From: JBCDJI01 sp964351865
Lineage (GTDB): Bacteria > Verrucomicrobiota > Verrucomicrobiia > Methylacidiphilales > JBCBYL01
DNA: 64,000 bases
Assembly: GCA_964351865.1 (NCBI GenBank)
Contig: CAYGPJ010000004.1
Coordinates: 67,376-131,375 of the forward strand
Direction of reading: 5' to 3'
Position numbers and translations under genes: made by a program. Below are positions 30,863 through 40,564 of the stretch, one piece after another; within the stretch, counting starts at the first letter, position 1, and each line of letters starts with the position of its first letter. A model generated the notes under the pieces. It had not been told where the DNA came from, did no database searches, and worked only from the letters and a program-made list of their open reading frames with translations.

Positions 30863-31816
30863 CTAGCGCACCGGCAAGTCGACTGTCTGAATACCGGGAC
30901 GCTCGTAGGCTCCGTAATTCGTTTCGTTTAGAATAATCTGAATAGCGGCCGCCTGCCGAAATTTCACCCGGAACTGAGCTGACGTCCATGCCGGACTCAA
31001 CGGATCGGGCAATGTCGCACCCGCAGGAATAAGCGCTTCGTAAAGAATGGTCTCCTCTCCATTGGTATCAATGCCCGTCACCCTGACCCATCGGTCTTCA
31101 TCTGGGGCATTGACAGGTGCCCGCAGGCGCAGGCGGTTGATATCGGCAGGATTCGGCACCGCTGCGATAGGTGGCGCCACGCCATCCACAGGTTGTGCCA
31201 ACGGAACGGCGGGCACCGCGACGGGGGCTACCGGAACCGCAGGCACGGCTAGCGGTGCGGCAGGGGTCGTGATCGCACTGGTCGTGGCCGGGGCTAAAGG
31301 GTTTTCTGCCGGCACGGCCGGGGCGGTCACGGGTTCTGCTTTAACCGGATCGGTGGCGACAGATTGTCCCGACTCGCTAACAGTAGCCGCAGGCGTTGCA
31401 TCACCCGTCGGCCAGATCTGATAGATCTTGATTCCGATCAACACTAAAGCGACCAGAATCACCAGCCCGAATACAAAAAGCCCGATACCTTGCGACGTCG
31501 CCAGCGGCGGTTGAGAACGCCGAGGGATCGATTCCAGATCGTCCGGATGCAAATCTAATCCCTCGACTGCCGACTCCGGTGCATCTTCAAAATTCCGCAT
31601 TAACTCCCAGCCGTTCAGCCCCAGTTCACGCGCATAGATCCGAATAAACCCGCGAGCGTAAGAAATACTGGGAAACAATTCAAATTCATCGGCTTCCATT
31701 TTCCGAATAGCATCTGATTTTAATTTAGTGCGGCGCGCCGCCTCTTCAACCGTCCAACCCTTGGCTTCACGTGCTGCGCTCAGTTGCTCACCGATGGATG
31801 TCATTTCGTCGTTCAT
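30863..31816 (-). CDS. RodZ-like HTH, membrane and DUF4115 protein
   Basis: A 317-residue inner-membrane protein. An XRE-type helix-turn-helix covers about 7-72 (GEQLSAAREAKGWTVEEAAR then RTKLKSDAIRKMEADEFELF), one membrane helix about 110-135, a Pro/Ala/Val-rich spacer about 140-225, and a C-terminal periplasmic DUF4115-like beta domain. RodZ binds MreB with its cytoplasmic part and supports rod shape. No mreB is in the window. It lies between FtsK and PgsA. Confidence 0.85.
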   Translation of the reverse strand: MNDEMTSIGEQLSAAREAKGWTVEEAARRTKLKSDAIRKMEADEFELFPSISYARGFIRIYARELGLNGWELMRNFEDAPESAVEGLDLHPDDLESIPRRSQPPLATSQGIGLFVFGLVILVALVLIGIKIYQIWPTGDATPAATVSESGQSVATDPVKAEPVTAPAVPAENPLAPATTSAITTPAAPLAVPAVPVAPVAVPAVPLAQPVDGVAPPIAAVPNPADINRLRLRAPVNAPDEDRWVRVTGIDTNGEETILYEALIPAGATLPDPLSPAWTSAQFRVKFRQAAAIQIILNETNYGAYERPGIQTVDLPVR

Positions 31817-31830
31817 GGAAAAGTGGTGTA

Positions 31831-34398
31831 CTATAGTTCGTTCAGGAAGGCGTCCACATCAAACTCGCTTGGATTGATCATCAGTTCCCGCGGTTTCGCT
31901 CCTTCTTGCGGACCGAGGATGCCCTTATCTTCCAGAAAGTCGACTACTCGGGCAGCGGTGTTGTAACCAATCCGGGCACGCCGCTGTAACAGCGACGTCG
32001 ATAGCTTTCCCTCCTGCATTGCGATCTCGAGTGCTTTTTCCACATTTTCAAGATCGGCTTCGGAAAGCTCTTCTTCATTTTCTCCAGAAGACTTGTTTAG
32101 CTTCTGATGAATTTCCGCTTCGAAGGCCGGCTCGGTCTGGTCTTTAATATAATCCACCACCATCGAAACCTCATCATCCGTCACAAACGCCCCCTGCGCC
32201 CGCAATTGACGAGACGAACCCGGCGGCAGGTAGAGCATATCCCCTTTACCCAGCAGATTTTCCGCCCCATTCTCATCCAGAATCACGCGTGAATCCAATG
32301 CACTCGGCACCTTAAACGCAATCCGGCAGGGAACATTCGTTTTGATAACACCGGTCACCACCTGCGCGCGCGGCGTCTGGGTGGCAATAATCAGATGAAT
32401 CCCGGCAGCACGGGCTTTGGCGCAGAGCCGTGAGATCGCCAACTCCACTTCCGCCGCAGTGGTCGCCATCAAGTCGGCTAACTCGTCGATGATCACCACA
32501 ATAAACGGAAATTTCTCCGGCAGGTCCGGATCCCCCGCGGATTCGAAGCCGGGCAACGCATCAAAGTCTTCATCGCCGGTAGCATCTGCCGCCGCCTGTG
32601 CTTCAGCGGCCTCCGCAGCCGCGGCTTCCCGCTTGCGTTTCTCTTCTACCTGCTTGGCATTATAAGCGGCGACATTGCGGACGCCGCACTTAGCCATCAA
32701 CCGGTAGCGCTGTTCCATTTCGTTGATCACCCAGCGCAGCGCCATCAGCACTTTCTTGGGTTCGGTCACCACCGGCACCACCAGATGCGGCAGATCATTA
32801 TAGACCTGCAGCTCTACCACTTTCGGGTCAACCATGATAATACGCAGATCTTCCGGGCTGAATTTATACAAGAAACTCATCAGGATACTGTTAATACAGA
32901 CTGATTTACCGGAGCCGGTGCTCCCCCCGATCAATAAATGCGGCATCTCGGCCAGATCCGCGATCAGTACTTTACCGTAAACGTCTTTACCCAGCGCCAA
33001 CGGGATTTTGGCTTTGCTGCGCCGCCAGCCATCGGTCTCGAATAAATCCCGCAAGACGATCATCGCCTTGTCAGCATTTCCGATTTCAATCCCGACCGTG
33101 TCTTTGCCGGGAATAGGAGCCAGAATGTTAATGCTTTCGGCTCGCATCGCGCGGGCGATGTCCTTGTTCATTTTGGCAATCCGTTCCACGCGAACCCCGG
33201 GTGCGGGATAAACTTCATACCGGGTAATCGTAGCGCCCTTGGTAATATCTCCTGCTTGAACTTCAATCCCGAACTGCTGGAGCGTATCCACCAGCAATTG
33301 CTGCTGCGCCTTCAGCTCAACTTCATTCATCCCCCCGCCGCCCTTGTTCTCATTGGCATCCAGCATTCCAACCGTCGGTAAGCGATAATCTTCAAAGCTC
33401 TGACGATCATCTGATACTTCCAGCGTTCCCTTGTCCGATTTTACCTTAGGCACCCGTGCCTTCGATGAGCTATCGGCCACGACTTCCGTGCCGGGTTCGC
33501 TGGCACCTTCAGAATCAGATTCGGATTCATGAACCGAATCTACCGTCGCCATGGTATCGATTACTTTTGGTTCCGGTCGGCGGATGACTTCTTTTTCAAT
33601 TTCCGAGTCGTCATCTGCGGTGGGCACCACTTCCGCCTCATCCGGTTCAATCTCCGCAGTCTTTTTCCAACGAGAACTGCTGGAAGCCGGTTCATCTTCC
33701 TCGGGCACATCCTTGCTCTTGTTTTTGTTCAGCTTGCGCTCCAGTTTCTTTTTTTCACGCTCGAGTTGTTTTTGTTTCAACTCTAACTGCTCGATGGGAT
33801 CCGCTTCTTCAAAACGACGTCGCTCCCGTTCCTCATACCATTGTGCCGTAAACGACCAGCTGCGGCGGATCAACTCCACCGGACGCACTTCAAACAGCAA
33901 AATCAAGCTCGAGCAATACACCAGCAACATTACGATGACCGAGCCCGCATCTCCGATCACCCGCGCCAGCGCCCAGTCGTGCAAGCCGTAGCCGACCACT
34001 CCACCCGGCCAGTTCATTCCCTCGATAGGGCGAATCACCGGTTCCATAAATTGAAGCAGCCCGGCACCGGTGATAATAATGAGCCCAAACCACATGAGCT
34101 TCATCCAGTAGTTCACCCGCACGGCAAAAATAAGTAGCACACCCCCGATGATCATCACCAGAGGAACCATGTAGGAAGCCACCCCAAAACTGATCACCAA
34201 CCCCGCAGCTACCCAGGCTCCCACCGGACCTATGAAATTATCAATCTCGCCTTCACCGCCTGCCTTAAAGAAAGGAACATCTCCAGGATCAAACGAAACC
34301 AAGGCCAGCAGCAGGAGTGCGCCCACCCCCATCAGTACGATGGCGGCCAGCTCATGTGCCATTTTAATTTCCGTCGCCGGTTTTTCTTTCTTTCGCAT
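31831..34398 (-). CDS. ftsK: DNA translocase FtsK/SpoIIIE
   Basis: An 855-residue DNA pump that moves chromosome termini through the division septum. N-terminal membrane helices (about 10-175) are followed by a highly charged linker (about 195-355), the alpha/beta motor with Walker A GGSTGSGKS (about 487-495) and Walker B VVIIDELADLM, and a winged-helix gamma domain at the end (about 785-850, LLQRRARIGYNTAARVVDFL) that reads polarity sequences. A roughly 45-residue Ala/Glu-rich insert (EAAAAEAAEAQAAADATGDE) interrupts the motor. Confidence 0.95.
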   Translation of the reverse strand: MRKKEKPATEIKMAHELAAIVLMGVGALLLLALVSFDPGDVPFFKAGGEGEIDNFIGPVGAWVAAGLVISFGVASYMVPLVMIIGGVLLIFAVRVNYWMKLMWFGLIIITGAGLLQFMEPVIRPIEGMNWPGGVVGYGLHDWALARVIGDAGSVIVMLLVYCSSLILLFEVRPVELIRRSWSFTAQWYEERERRRFEEADPIEQLELKQKQLEREKKKLERKLNKNKSKDVPEEDEPASSSSRWKKTAEIEPDEAEVVPTADDDSEIEKEVIRRPEPKVIDTMATVDSVHESESDSEGASEPGTEVVADSSSKARVPKVKSDKGTLEVSDDRQSFEDYRLPTVGMLDANENKGGGGMNEVELKAQQQLLVDTLQQFGIEVQAGDITKGATITRYEVYPAPGVRVERIAKMNKDIARAMRAESINILAPIPGKDTVGIEIGNADKAMIVLRDLFETDGWRRSKAKIPLALGKDVYGKVLIADLAEMPHLLIGGSTGSGKSVCINSILMSFLYKFSPEDLRIIMVDPKVVELQVYNDLPHLVVPVVTEPKKVLMALRWVINEMEQRYRLMAKCGVRNVAAYNAKQVEEKRKREAAAAEAAEAQAAADATGDEDFDALPGFESAGDPDLPEKFPFIVVIIDELADLMATTAAEVELAISRLCAKARAAGIHLIIATQTPRAQVVTGVIKTNVPCRIAFKVPSALDSRVILDENGAENLLGKGDMLYLPPGSSRQLRAQGAFVTDDEVSMVVDYIKDQTEPAFEAEIHQKLNKSSGENEEELSEADLENVEKALEIAMQEGKLSTSLLQRRARIGYNTAARVVDFLEDKGILGPQEGAKPRELMINPSEFDVDAFLNEL

Positions 34399-34488
34399 AG
34401 GTCTATTCTGGTCCTGATCGCTCTAAAAATCTTGGCTGCTTTGCGGATTATCGTAGAAAAGCCCGCTGGATCCCGCTAAACTGACGTA

Positions 34489-34953
34489 ATGCAGCATTTG
34501 CTGAATCATCCGCTCCGACTCATCGGGGTAGCCATCGCTTTGACCGCCCTGATCACCGGTTACCGATGGCTTTTCCAACCCGACCCGCAAGCCGTATTTC
34601 TGAAAGAGGTTAAACAAATGATCGCCACCGTCAATCAGGGGAGCTACGGAAATATCGAGGAAAAACTCTCACCCGCTTTCCGTGAAATGCTGCTGGACGA
34701 AACCGGCATGAACACCCGCCAAGCGATCCTGATGGCGCGCAAAATGGATGTTCAACGCGGGGTGCAATACCGCTTTGCTAATAACCCGCTATTCGAAGCT
34801 AAAAGATATGCCGAGGTAGAAATCGACCGCTCCGGACCGGACGGAAACTTCGAGCAGGCGCGCCGCTTCCCGGTTCCTTATATCTGGATTGATGGTGAAT
34901 GGATGATTGCCGGAGGCTTTCAAAGCCGTCGCAGCTGGGAAGATCCCTTTTAG
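34489..34953 (+). CDS. Hypothetical membrane-anchored small protein
   Basis: A 154-residue protein with one N-terminal helix (about 10-27) and a periplasmic soluble part. The latter begins VFLKEVKQMIATVNQGSYGN and ends in a hydrophobic, tryptophan-containing strand (YIWIDGEWMIAGGF), a pattern seen in cone-shaped NTF2/DUF4440-like folds. No catalytic motif is visible. It is divergent from ftsK with 90 bases between. Function unknown. Confidence 0.7.
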   Translation: MQHLLNHPLRLIGVAIALTALITGYRWLFQPDPQAVFLKEVKQMIATVNQGSYGNIEEKLSPAFREMLLDETGMNTRQAILMARKMDVQRGVQYRFANNPLFEAKRYAEVEIDRSGPDGNFEQARRFPVPYIWIDGEWMIAGGFQSRRSWEDPF

Positions 34954-35019
34954 CTCACGAGAAACGAACCCACAGGTTTCCGTGGGATTCGCCCGCTCTG
35001 TCACTTTTTCCTTTCACGG

Positions 35020-35802
35020 GTGAATTTCAGCCTTAACACTCTCGTAGTGGCCAGACCTCTTCTTATTTACGACGGAACCTGCGGCTTTTGTAAACGCTGG
35101 GTGCTGCGGTTTGATGCGATGACCGCACATGGTTTTGATTACCGCCCCTTTCAGGAAGCAGCGGTCGATTTTCCGGAAATCCCTGAAGCAGATTTTCTCA
35201 CCGCTGCCCAATTCATCGATGAATCAGGACACCGTCATTCCGGGGCGAGTGCCATGCTGCGCGCACTCTCCCAAGGCCGAGGGCCAGCCTGGCCACTGCA
35301 GGCCTACCAACAAATCCCCGGCCTCCGGACTGTGTTGGATGCCATTTACCGCCTGATCGCTAACCACCGCTCCACTTTTTCAATGATCGATCGTTTCTGC
35401 TGGGGAAAAGAACCTACTCCGGAACCTCCCGAGATCAGTCACGCCCAATGGGTGCTGGGGCCGCTGACCGGCGTGTCCTTCTTTGTTTACGGGGCCACCT
35501 TTATTCCACGCTGGGAGGCCTTGTACGGATGGTATTACTGGGCGATTCTGGCCAGCCTGATCGGAGGGCCACTGCTCGCCGCTGCCTATGGGTTCAAGCT
35601 GAGGAATATTTTTCGAATCCTAGGCAGAGTACTGATTATTCTGGCAGCCGCCAGCCCGATGAATGCATTGGCCACATTCGGCTTTACCCGTTTGCCCCTC
35701 AAGTGGGATCAATGGGCTTTGCTGGTCACTCCGGTCGCCTGTCTGGTGCTGTTTCTACTCGCCCCACTGGCACAAAAAATTTTCAGAAAGCTCTGCAAAT
35801 AA
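35020..35802 (+). CDS. DCC-family (DUF393) thiol-disulfide protein with membrane tail
   Basis: A 260-residue fusion. The N-terminal DUF393 domain (about 12-130) has YDGTCGFCKRWV with the CxxC pair Cys21/Cys24, a thioredoxin-like redox site. Residues 145-255 hold about four membrane helices, so it is an inner-membrane protein. The start is GTG 35020; a GTG at 35047 would keep the motif. The hydrophobic tail is uncommon in DUF393 proteins, and the function is unknown. Confidence 0.75.
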   Translation: MNFSLNTLVVARPLLIYDGTCGFCKRWVLRFDAMTAHGFDYRPFQEAAVDFPEIPEADFLTAAQFIDESGHRHSGASAMLRALSQGRGPAWPLQAYQQIPGLRTVLDAIYRLIANHRSTFSMIDRFCWGKEPTPEPPEISHAQWVLGPLTGVSFFVYGATFIPRWEALYGWYYWAILASLIGGPLLAAAYGFKLRNIFRILGRVLIILAAASPMNALATFGFTRLPLKWDQWALLVTPVACLVLFLLAPLAQKIFRKLCK

Positions 35803-35887
35803 TTACAAGTAATCGCAAGTCACTTTTGACCGCTAAAACGGCGTTTCTTTTCTTTTCAACTTTAGCCCCAGCAGTCATAATTCAAGC

Positions 35888-36397
35888 ATGTCGCTAGTTA
35901 AGGCAATCATCCTCTTTGTGGTCTTTGCGGCGCTGGGTGCTAGTGGTGCACACTTCGGCTGGGACCCGGCAGAATCTAAAGTTTTATCCTATCCGTTTCT
36001 TCTTATCGGGTGTCTTTTTATCGGTCTGGCGGGTGGTGTTTTTCTGATTGTGCTGGCGAAAGGAGGACTGGTGCTGATCGATATTATCATGTTCCCCGGC
36101 GAACCCGGCGATCCCCCGCCCGCACTCTACAAACTGCCTGAGTGGTACATCAGCGAAGGGCGCTACGAGGAGGCGCTGGATGAGTATCAGAAAATATCAA
36201 AAATCCACCCCAAAGATCTCGCCTGCTGGACGGGTATGCTGGATGTCCTGATCACCTACATGGGAGATGCCGCCACCGCCAAAAAATCAGCTCGCATCGG
36301 ACTGCGCAAACTGCGTTCGACTGAGCAACGGGAGCAACTCCGTCAGTATTACCACGGACTTACCGGTGAAGTGCTGAAGCCATCCTGGTGGAATTAG
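35888..36397 (+). CDS. Membrane protein with TPR-like tail
   Basis: A 169-residue protein with two N-terminal helices (about 5-23 and 34-62) and a soluble helical part (about 85-160) that reads like a tetratricopeptide repeat (LPEWYISEGRYEEALDEYQK). It is convergent with serB, the two stops being 17 bases apart. No enzyme motif. Function unknown. Confidence 0.65.
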   Translation: MSLVKAIILFVVFAALGASGAHFGWDPAESKVLSYPFLLIGCLFIGLAGGVFLIVLAKGGLVLIDIIMFPGEPGDPPPALYKLPEWYISEGRYEEALDEYQKISKIHPKDLACWTGMLDVLITYMGDAATAKKSARIGLRKLRSTEQREQLRQYYHGLTGEVLKPSWWN

Positions 36398-36414
36398 CGA
36401 TTGCCCTTAATCAC

Positions 36415-37059
36415 TTAAAATTGCTTCAGCACCGTTGCCAACTCGGGCATCGACATCACGTAATACTCAGCCCCCTGCCTGACTTTAGCTCGCTCAGCAA
36501 ACTCACCGTATCCGACAAAATGATCCACCACGGGTCGAGTTTCCAGGTCACTGACCCCGTCCCCGACCATCACGATACACTCTGGTTGATATGTCGATTT
36601 TAATTGAGCGATACACTCAGGCTTTCCACCGGAGCGGGCGGTGAAATATTGGTCATCAAAATCCTGATAGTTTCCGGCATCATCGAACTCCACCGGCACC
36701 GCCATCACTTTCTCCACGCCCAAATCGTCCGCCAGTGCTTTCACGGGTGGAAACAAACCCCCACTGACGATCACCACTGTCCAACCGGAAGCTTGCAGAT
36801 CATTAATCACCTCACGCACTCCCGTCGCCAGAGTCTGCATGTATTGTTCCGCAATGTGAGCGAGATCGCTCTGCGAAGGTCGGATCAGCTCCATCCTGCG
36901 ACGAAAGACTTCTTCCAACGGAATGTGCCCATCCATCGCTTGATTAGTTAGCGCCGCGACCTGTTCGAAAACCGCGTCTCCTTTAAATCGCGCCAGTTCA
37001 TCGACCCCTTCAATCGAGCTCAAGGTGCTATCACAATCAAATACAATCAGTTTAGACAT
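36415..37059 (-). CDS. serB: HAD-family phosphoserine-phosphatase-like enzyme
   Basis: A 214-residue cytoplasmic HAD phosphatase, probably hydrolysing phosphoserine in serine synthesis. Motif I is FDCDST with nucleophile Asp8 and acid Asp10, motif II VSGG (98-101), motif III Lys146 (GGKPECI), motif IV GDGVSDLE (166-173). The cap is a small helical domain as in SerB (about 15-75). It follows nagZ by 3 bases. The symbol is given on motifs and length, but other HAD phosphatases are possible. Confidence 0.82.
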   Translation of the reverse strand: MSKLIVFDCDSTLSSIEGVDELARFKGDAVFEQVAALTNQAMDGHIPLEEVFRRRMELIRPSQSDLAHIAEQYMQTLATGVREVINDLQASGWTVVIVSGGLFPPVKALADDLGVEKVMAVPVEFDDAGNYQDFDDQYFTARSGGKPECIAQLKSTYQPECIVMVGDGVSDLETRPVVDHFVGYGEFAERAKVRQGAEYYVMSMPELATVLKQF

Positions 37060-37062
37060 TGA

Positions 37063-38124
37063 TTAACCTTTCAGAGACTCAAGAACCCGTGCCCGTAATT
37101 CAACAGTTTCTTGTTTAAGAGAACCGAAGCGTTCCGCATCCCACGCTACGGGTGGTGCATTCAGCTTGGATTTAAACTGAGCAATCCGTTCCAGCGTCGG
37201 CGCCATCACGGCGGCCTCCACCTGATCTAACTCCTCACGGGCGAGTAACGCGCAGGCAGGGTTATGACAAATCAGCAACATGTCATTCCCGGCTTCCACC
37301 GCACGGCGTGAAGCATTGGCTGCGCCAAACCGTTGGGCGATCGCCCCCATCTCCAGATCATCAGTCATCACCAGTCCCTGATAATTCCAATCACGCCGCA
37401 ACAAACCACCAATAATTTCCGGCGATAAAGAGGCGGGAAATTCTTCCTGGTGCCAATGGGTAAAGTGCCCGTGCCCCACCATCACAGAAGAGGCCCAGCC
37501 CAGAAATTCACGGAAAACTCTCAATTCATCCTGCTCCATCAACTCCAGCGATCTGGTAATCTGTGGCAACTCACCATGTGGATCATTCTCACAATAGGTA
37601 TAACCCGGGAAATGCTTGACGGTTCCCAGCACCCCGGTGCTTTCCATGGCTTTGAGAAATGCGGTCGCCATGACGATCACCTCATCGGGATTAGTTCCCA
37701 AACACCTGCCGCGTAAAGAATTATCCCGTTCTTCAGCGATCGAGTAATCGATCACTGGGGCCAGATTCAGATTAAATCCAAATACATTCAACAATTCCCC
37801 CGTCTGCTTGCCATGTGCCGCCGCAAATTCAGGCGAAGCGCTTCGCGCCAGTTCGAACCCGGAAACCGGCAGCCCCGCAAACGCCTTCAACCGTGCTACC
37901 CGCCCCCCTTCCTGATCCACCGTGATGACAGGCGGAATCGGGCAAAGTTCGTTTAATTCTGCCACCAGTTCATAAGTCTGCTGCGGACTCTCGAGGTTTC
38001 GTCCGAAGAGGATAAATCCTCCCGGCGTGATCTCACGGATCAGACTCCGAATTCCATCAGTCAGCGTGGGGCCGGGAACCCCCATAATAATACATTGTCC
38101 AGGATTGTAATCAGGCACGCGCAC
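37063..38124 (-). CDS. nagZ: Beta-N-acetylhexosaminidase (GH3, NagZ)
   Basis: Releases GlcNAc from muropeptide fragments during cell-wall recycling, in the cytoplasm. The 353-residue GH3 barrel shows VDQEGGRVARLK (69-80), KHFPG (170-174) with the Asp181/His183 dyad (ENDPHG), and TDDLEMGAI (254-262), whose aspartate is the nucleophile. The start is GTG 38124 with GAGG about 8 bases upstream. It ends 3 bases before serB, so the two are probably one transcript. Confidence 0.92.
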   Translation of the reverse strand: MRVPDYNPGQCIIMGVPGPTLTDGIRSLIREITPGGFILFGRNLESPQQTYELVAELNELCPIPPVITVDQEGGRVARLKAFAGLPVSGFELARSASPEFAAAHGKQTGELLNVFGFNLNLAPVIDYSIAEERDNSLRGRCLGTNPDEVIVMATAFLKAMESTGVLGTVKHFPGYTYCENDPHGELPQITRSLELMEQDELRVFREFLGWASSVMVGHGHFTHWHQEEFPASLSPEIIGGLLRRDWNYQGLVMTDDLEMGAIAQRFGAANASRRAVEAGNDMLLICHNPACALLAREELDQVEAAVMAPTLERIAQFKSKLNAPPVAWDAERFGSLKQETVELRARVLESLKG

Positions 38125-38204
38125 ATCATCCTCAGGTCTGCACTTGCGGTCAAGTCGTAGAAAGACAAACTTGCCAGTTTGATTTTGGAAAGGATGATGT
38201 GACC

Positions 38205-38576
38205 ATGTTTCAAATCAATTTTACTGATGTCAGCTCCGCCGAAATGGCTCTGCTGCCCAAGATGCTGCAAATTGAAATCCTGATGGAGTTTCAAGTGCTG
38301 ACCCCGGATTTCATCCAGGAACATCCGGATCGCTTCGGGGTGTTGCTACGAGAAGAGCGCGAGCTCTACCGCTATCGGGCAAACGATTACCGTATTTATT
38401 TTGAAAAATCTGATAAGGGACTGCAGATCCACCGGGTGCTACACAAAAATACGATGAAAGATTTCCTGTTTCGCACCAATCTACCGCTCGCGGAAGATGA
38501 AATATTACAAGATCAACCCGGCTTCTGGGAACTGATCGATTCTCCGCAAGCACCAGCGTCCCAAGAAGACGAATAA
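38205..38576 (+). CDS. RelE/ParE-fold small protein, toxin-like, no antitoxin seen
   Basis: A 123-residue protein with a central segment LLREERELYRYRANDYRIYF then HRVLHKNTMKDF, the YRxRxxxYRI/VxxxxxxxxIxxVxHK pattern of RelE/ParE-family toxins. No antitoxin lies on either side; an FHA gene is convergent downstream, its end 12 bases away, and nagZ is divergent upstream. ATG 38205 and GTG 38199 are both possible starts, since GGAAAGGA precedes them. Many such solitary proteins are domesticated; function is unknown. The extra acidic C-terminal tail is not typical of toxins. Confidence 0.7.
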   Translation: MFQINFTDVSSAEMALLPKMLQIEILMEFQVLTPDFIQEHPDRFGVLLREERELYRYRANDYRIYFEKSDKGLQIHRVLHKNTMKDFLFRTNLPLAEDEILQDQPGFWELIDSPQAPASQEDE

Positions 38577-38588
38577 ACGCCTGACCCG

Positions 38589-39476
38589 CTATTTCTTCTT
38601 GAAAAGCCCACCGAAGAGACTCTTCGTCTGGGGTTTATTCTCGTCGGTGCTGGAAAGGTTCTTCCAAGTGATTGGACCTTTAACCCGGTCGGTCGTATTG
38701 CGTAATTTTTTAGGATCCAGCTTGGTAGTTGCCTGAGGAGCATATCCCTTCTTGGCGGCGGCCTGCATTTGCAGGTTCTGAAGTGTATCTTGATCAAGAT
38801 TACGCTTCAATTTCACGTGCATGGTGATCAAGACCGCCCCTACCTGAAATTCATCACCGACCTGTAAGGAGCCTTCCGTGATGATTTGCCCATTGATGCG
38901 GGTGCCATTGGTGGAACCAAAGTCGATGATCCGAATCCGGTTATTTTCCTGGATAATTTTACAATGATGACCGGAAATCGAGGCATCGGGCAGAATGATA
39001 TCACAATCTTCCATGCGCCCCACCAGACTGTCTTTTTTCTCCAGGTAGAAAGAAAATCCTTTGAAAGGAGTGTTCAGTACTTCGAAAGAAATAGCATACT
39101 GAGAAAGATCCAGCAATTTCACTTCTGACCTAGCGCTTCCGACATTGTCACCAAGATTTTCGCGAATCGAAGCAGCATCGAGCGCTCCCGCATCTTCAAG
39201 TTGTGCAAACTGATATAGTAGGCTGTCAAACGGTTCACGCATAATCAGCCGCGGTGGTTGCTTACCTTCTTCCCAGGTGACGAGTGCTTGTTCCCACGTC
39301 ATGGCGATAAACATGGCCGTAATCCCGAAGTCCTCACCGGTCTCAGCATAGACCACTTCCCCATCCAGTAAGTAGATGGTGGCATACTCACCAACGTTCG
39401 TAGTCACACTCATGCACCCGGTTTCCCCGGATTGACCGTGATTTTGTAAAAGCTCTGGAATTTCTACATTTGCCAT
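38589..39476 (-). CDS. DUF4388 and forkhead-associated (FHA) domain protein
   Basis: A 295-residue cytoplasmic protein. Residues 1-100 match DUF4388 (GETGCMSVTTNVGEYATIYL then LDGEVVYAETG), found in signalling proteins. Residues 140-235 are an FHA domain with Gly153-Arg154, SISGHH (166-171) and STNGTRING (188-196), which binds phosphothreonine. The C-terminal 60 residues are basic and unstructured. No Ser/Thr kinase is visible in this window. A scaffolding role in phosphosignalling is inferred. Confidence 0.85.
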   Translation of the reverse strand: MANVEIPELLQNHGQSGETGCMSVTTNVGEYATIYLLDGEVVYAETGEDFGITAMFIAMTWEQALVTWEEGKQPPRLIMREPFDSLLYQFAQLEDAGALDAASIRENLGDNVGSARSEVKLLDLSQYAISFEVLNTPFKGFSFYLEKKDSLVGRMEDCDIILPDASISGHHCKIIQENNRIRIIDFGSTNGTRINGQIITEGSLQVGDEFQVGAVLITMHVKLKRNLDQDTLQNLQMQAAAKKGYAPQATTKLDPKKLRNTTDRVKGPITWKNLSSTDENKPQTKSLFGGLFKKK

Positions 39477-39658
39477 GACTGTGCTCTAAGATAATTGACC
39501 GCGTTTTATCATCCTTATTTTAACGAACTTGCCAATCTCGAAATTGTTTTCCTTGTATTTCGGCATGATTCGAACCGGAAAACATAACTCAACTATTTTA
39601 TTTTTAAAGTAATTCGTACGTGCGTTTTCAAATCTTTCACCCAATATCCCGCACACTC

Positions 39659-40555
39659 ATGAAAAACAGCACAACAGTGAAGCAAATGGCATGCCTGGTC
39701 GGCCTGTTGTTTTTGCTGCCGTTTTTAATGCAATGTGAACGAAATACCGATCAAAACATGAACCCGCTGATAGCCCTGATAACTGATTTTGGTGATGTCG
39801 ACGCCTATGTCCCTCAAATGAAAGGGGCTATCTATTCCATTTATCCGAATGCCCAAGTCGTAGACCTGACCCATCGCTTACAATCCTTTAACATTTTCGA
39901 AACCAGTTACTTGCTTAATAAAGCTACCAATACGCTTCCAGCTCACGCCATCATCTGCGCGGTCGTCGACCCCGGGGTCGGATCAAACCGCAAGGGAATC
40001 GCCTTTCAAACTTCTACCGGTCACATCTATGTCGGACCAGACAATGGAATCTTCACTCATGTACTCAAAACTCAGGGCATGACCCGCGCGGTGGTGCTGG
40101 ATAACCCGGACTATTATTTGCGGCCAGAACCCAGCGCTACTTTCCATGGTCGAGATATCTTTGGCCCGGTCGCCGCACACCTTGCGAAAGGCGTGCCGCT
40201 GGATAAAATCGGTTCACCGTTCACCGAGCTTACAACCATAGAACTACAGCGCCCGGTAAAGGTAGGCAATAAAATCAATGGCCAGATCGTGCACATCGAC
40301 CACTATGGTAATGTCATCACGAACATCCAGCGCTCCGACCTGCCAGACGCCTTTGAAAACAAGCTCATCAAAATGATTTACAAGAAACGCACGCTGACAC
40401 TACCCGTCGTTTCCACTTACGCGGAAGCGCCTGAAAAGCGATTATTTGCACTCTTTAACAGCGACAATGAACTGGAGCTCGCTATTAAGCAGAACTCCGC
40501 CGCTAAAACCATCAAACCGACCATTGGAGACGACATTGCGCTCCTAACTCAATAA
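39659..40555 (+). CDS. DUF62/SAM hydroxide adenosyltransferase-like protein with lipoprotein-type signal
   Basis: A 298-residue member of the SAM chlorinase/fluorinase/hydrolase family, which attacks S-adenosylmethionine to give adenosine and methionine. Family motifs are ITDFGDVDAY (41-50), DPGVGSNRK (104-112), VGPDNGIF (125-132) and FHGRDIFGPVAAHLA (162-176). The N-terminus is a signal peptide (basic start, hydrophobic 11-24) with a divergent lipobox LMQC26. Enzymes of this family are cytosolic, so export would be odd. An internal ATG (39758) just before the barrel could give a cytosolic form; no ribosome site favours either. The next gene, typA, starts 10 bases after the stop. Confidence 0.82.
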   Translation: MKNSTTVKQMACLVGLLFLLPFLMQCERNTDQNMNPLIALITDFGDVDAYVPQMKGAIYSIYPNAQVVDLTHRLQSFNIFETSYLLNKATNTLPAHAIICAVVDPGVGSNRKGIAFQTSTGHIYVGPDNGIFTHVLKTQGMTRAVVLDNPDYYLRPEPSATFHGRDIFGPVAAHLAKGVPLDKIGSPFTELTTIELQRPVKVGNKINGQIVHIDHYGNVITNIQRSDLPDAFENKLIKMIYKKRTLTLPVVSTYAEAPEKRLFALFNSDNELELAIKQNSAAKTIKPTIGDDIALLTQ

Positions 40556-40564
40556 AACTTACTT

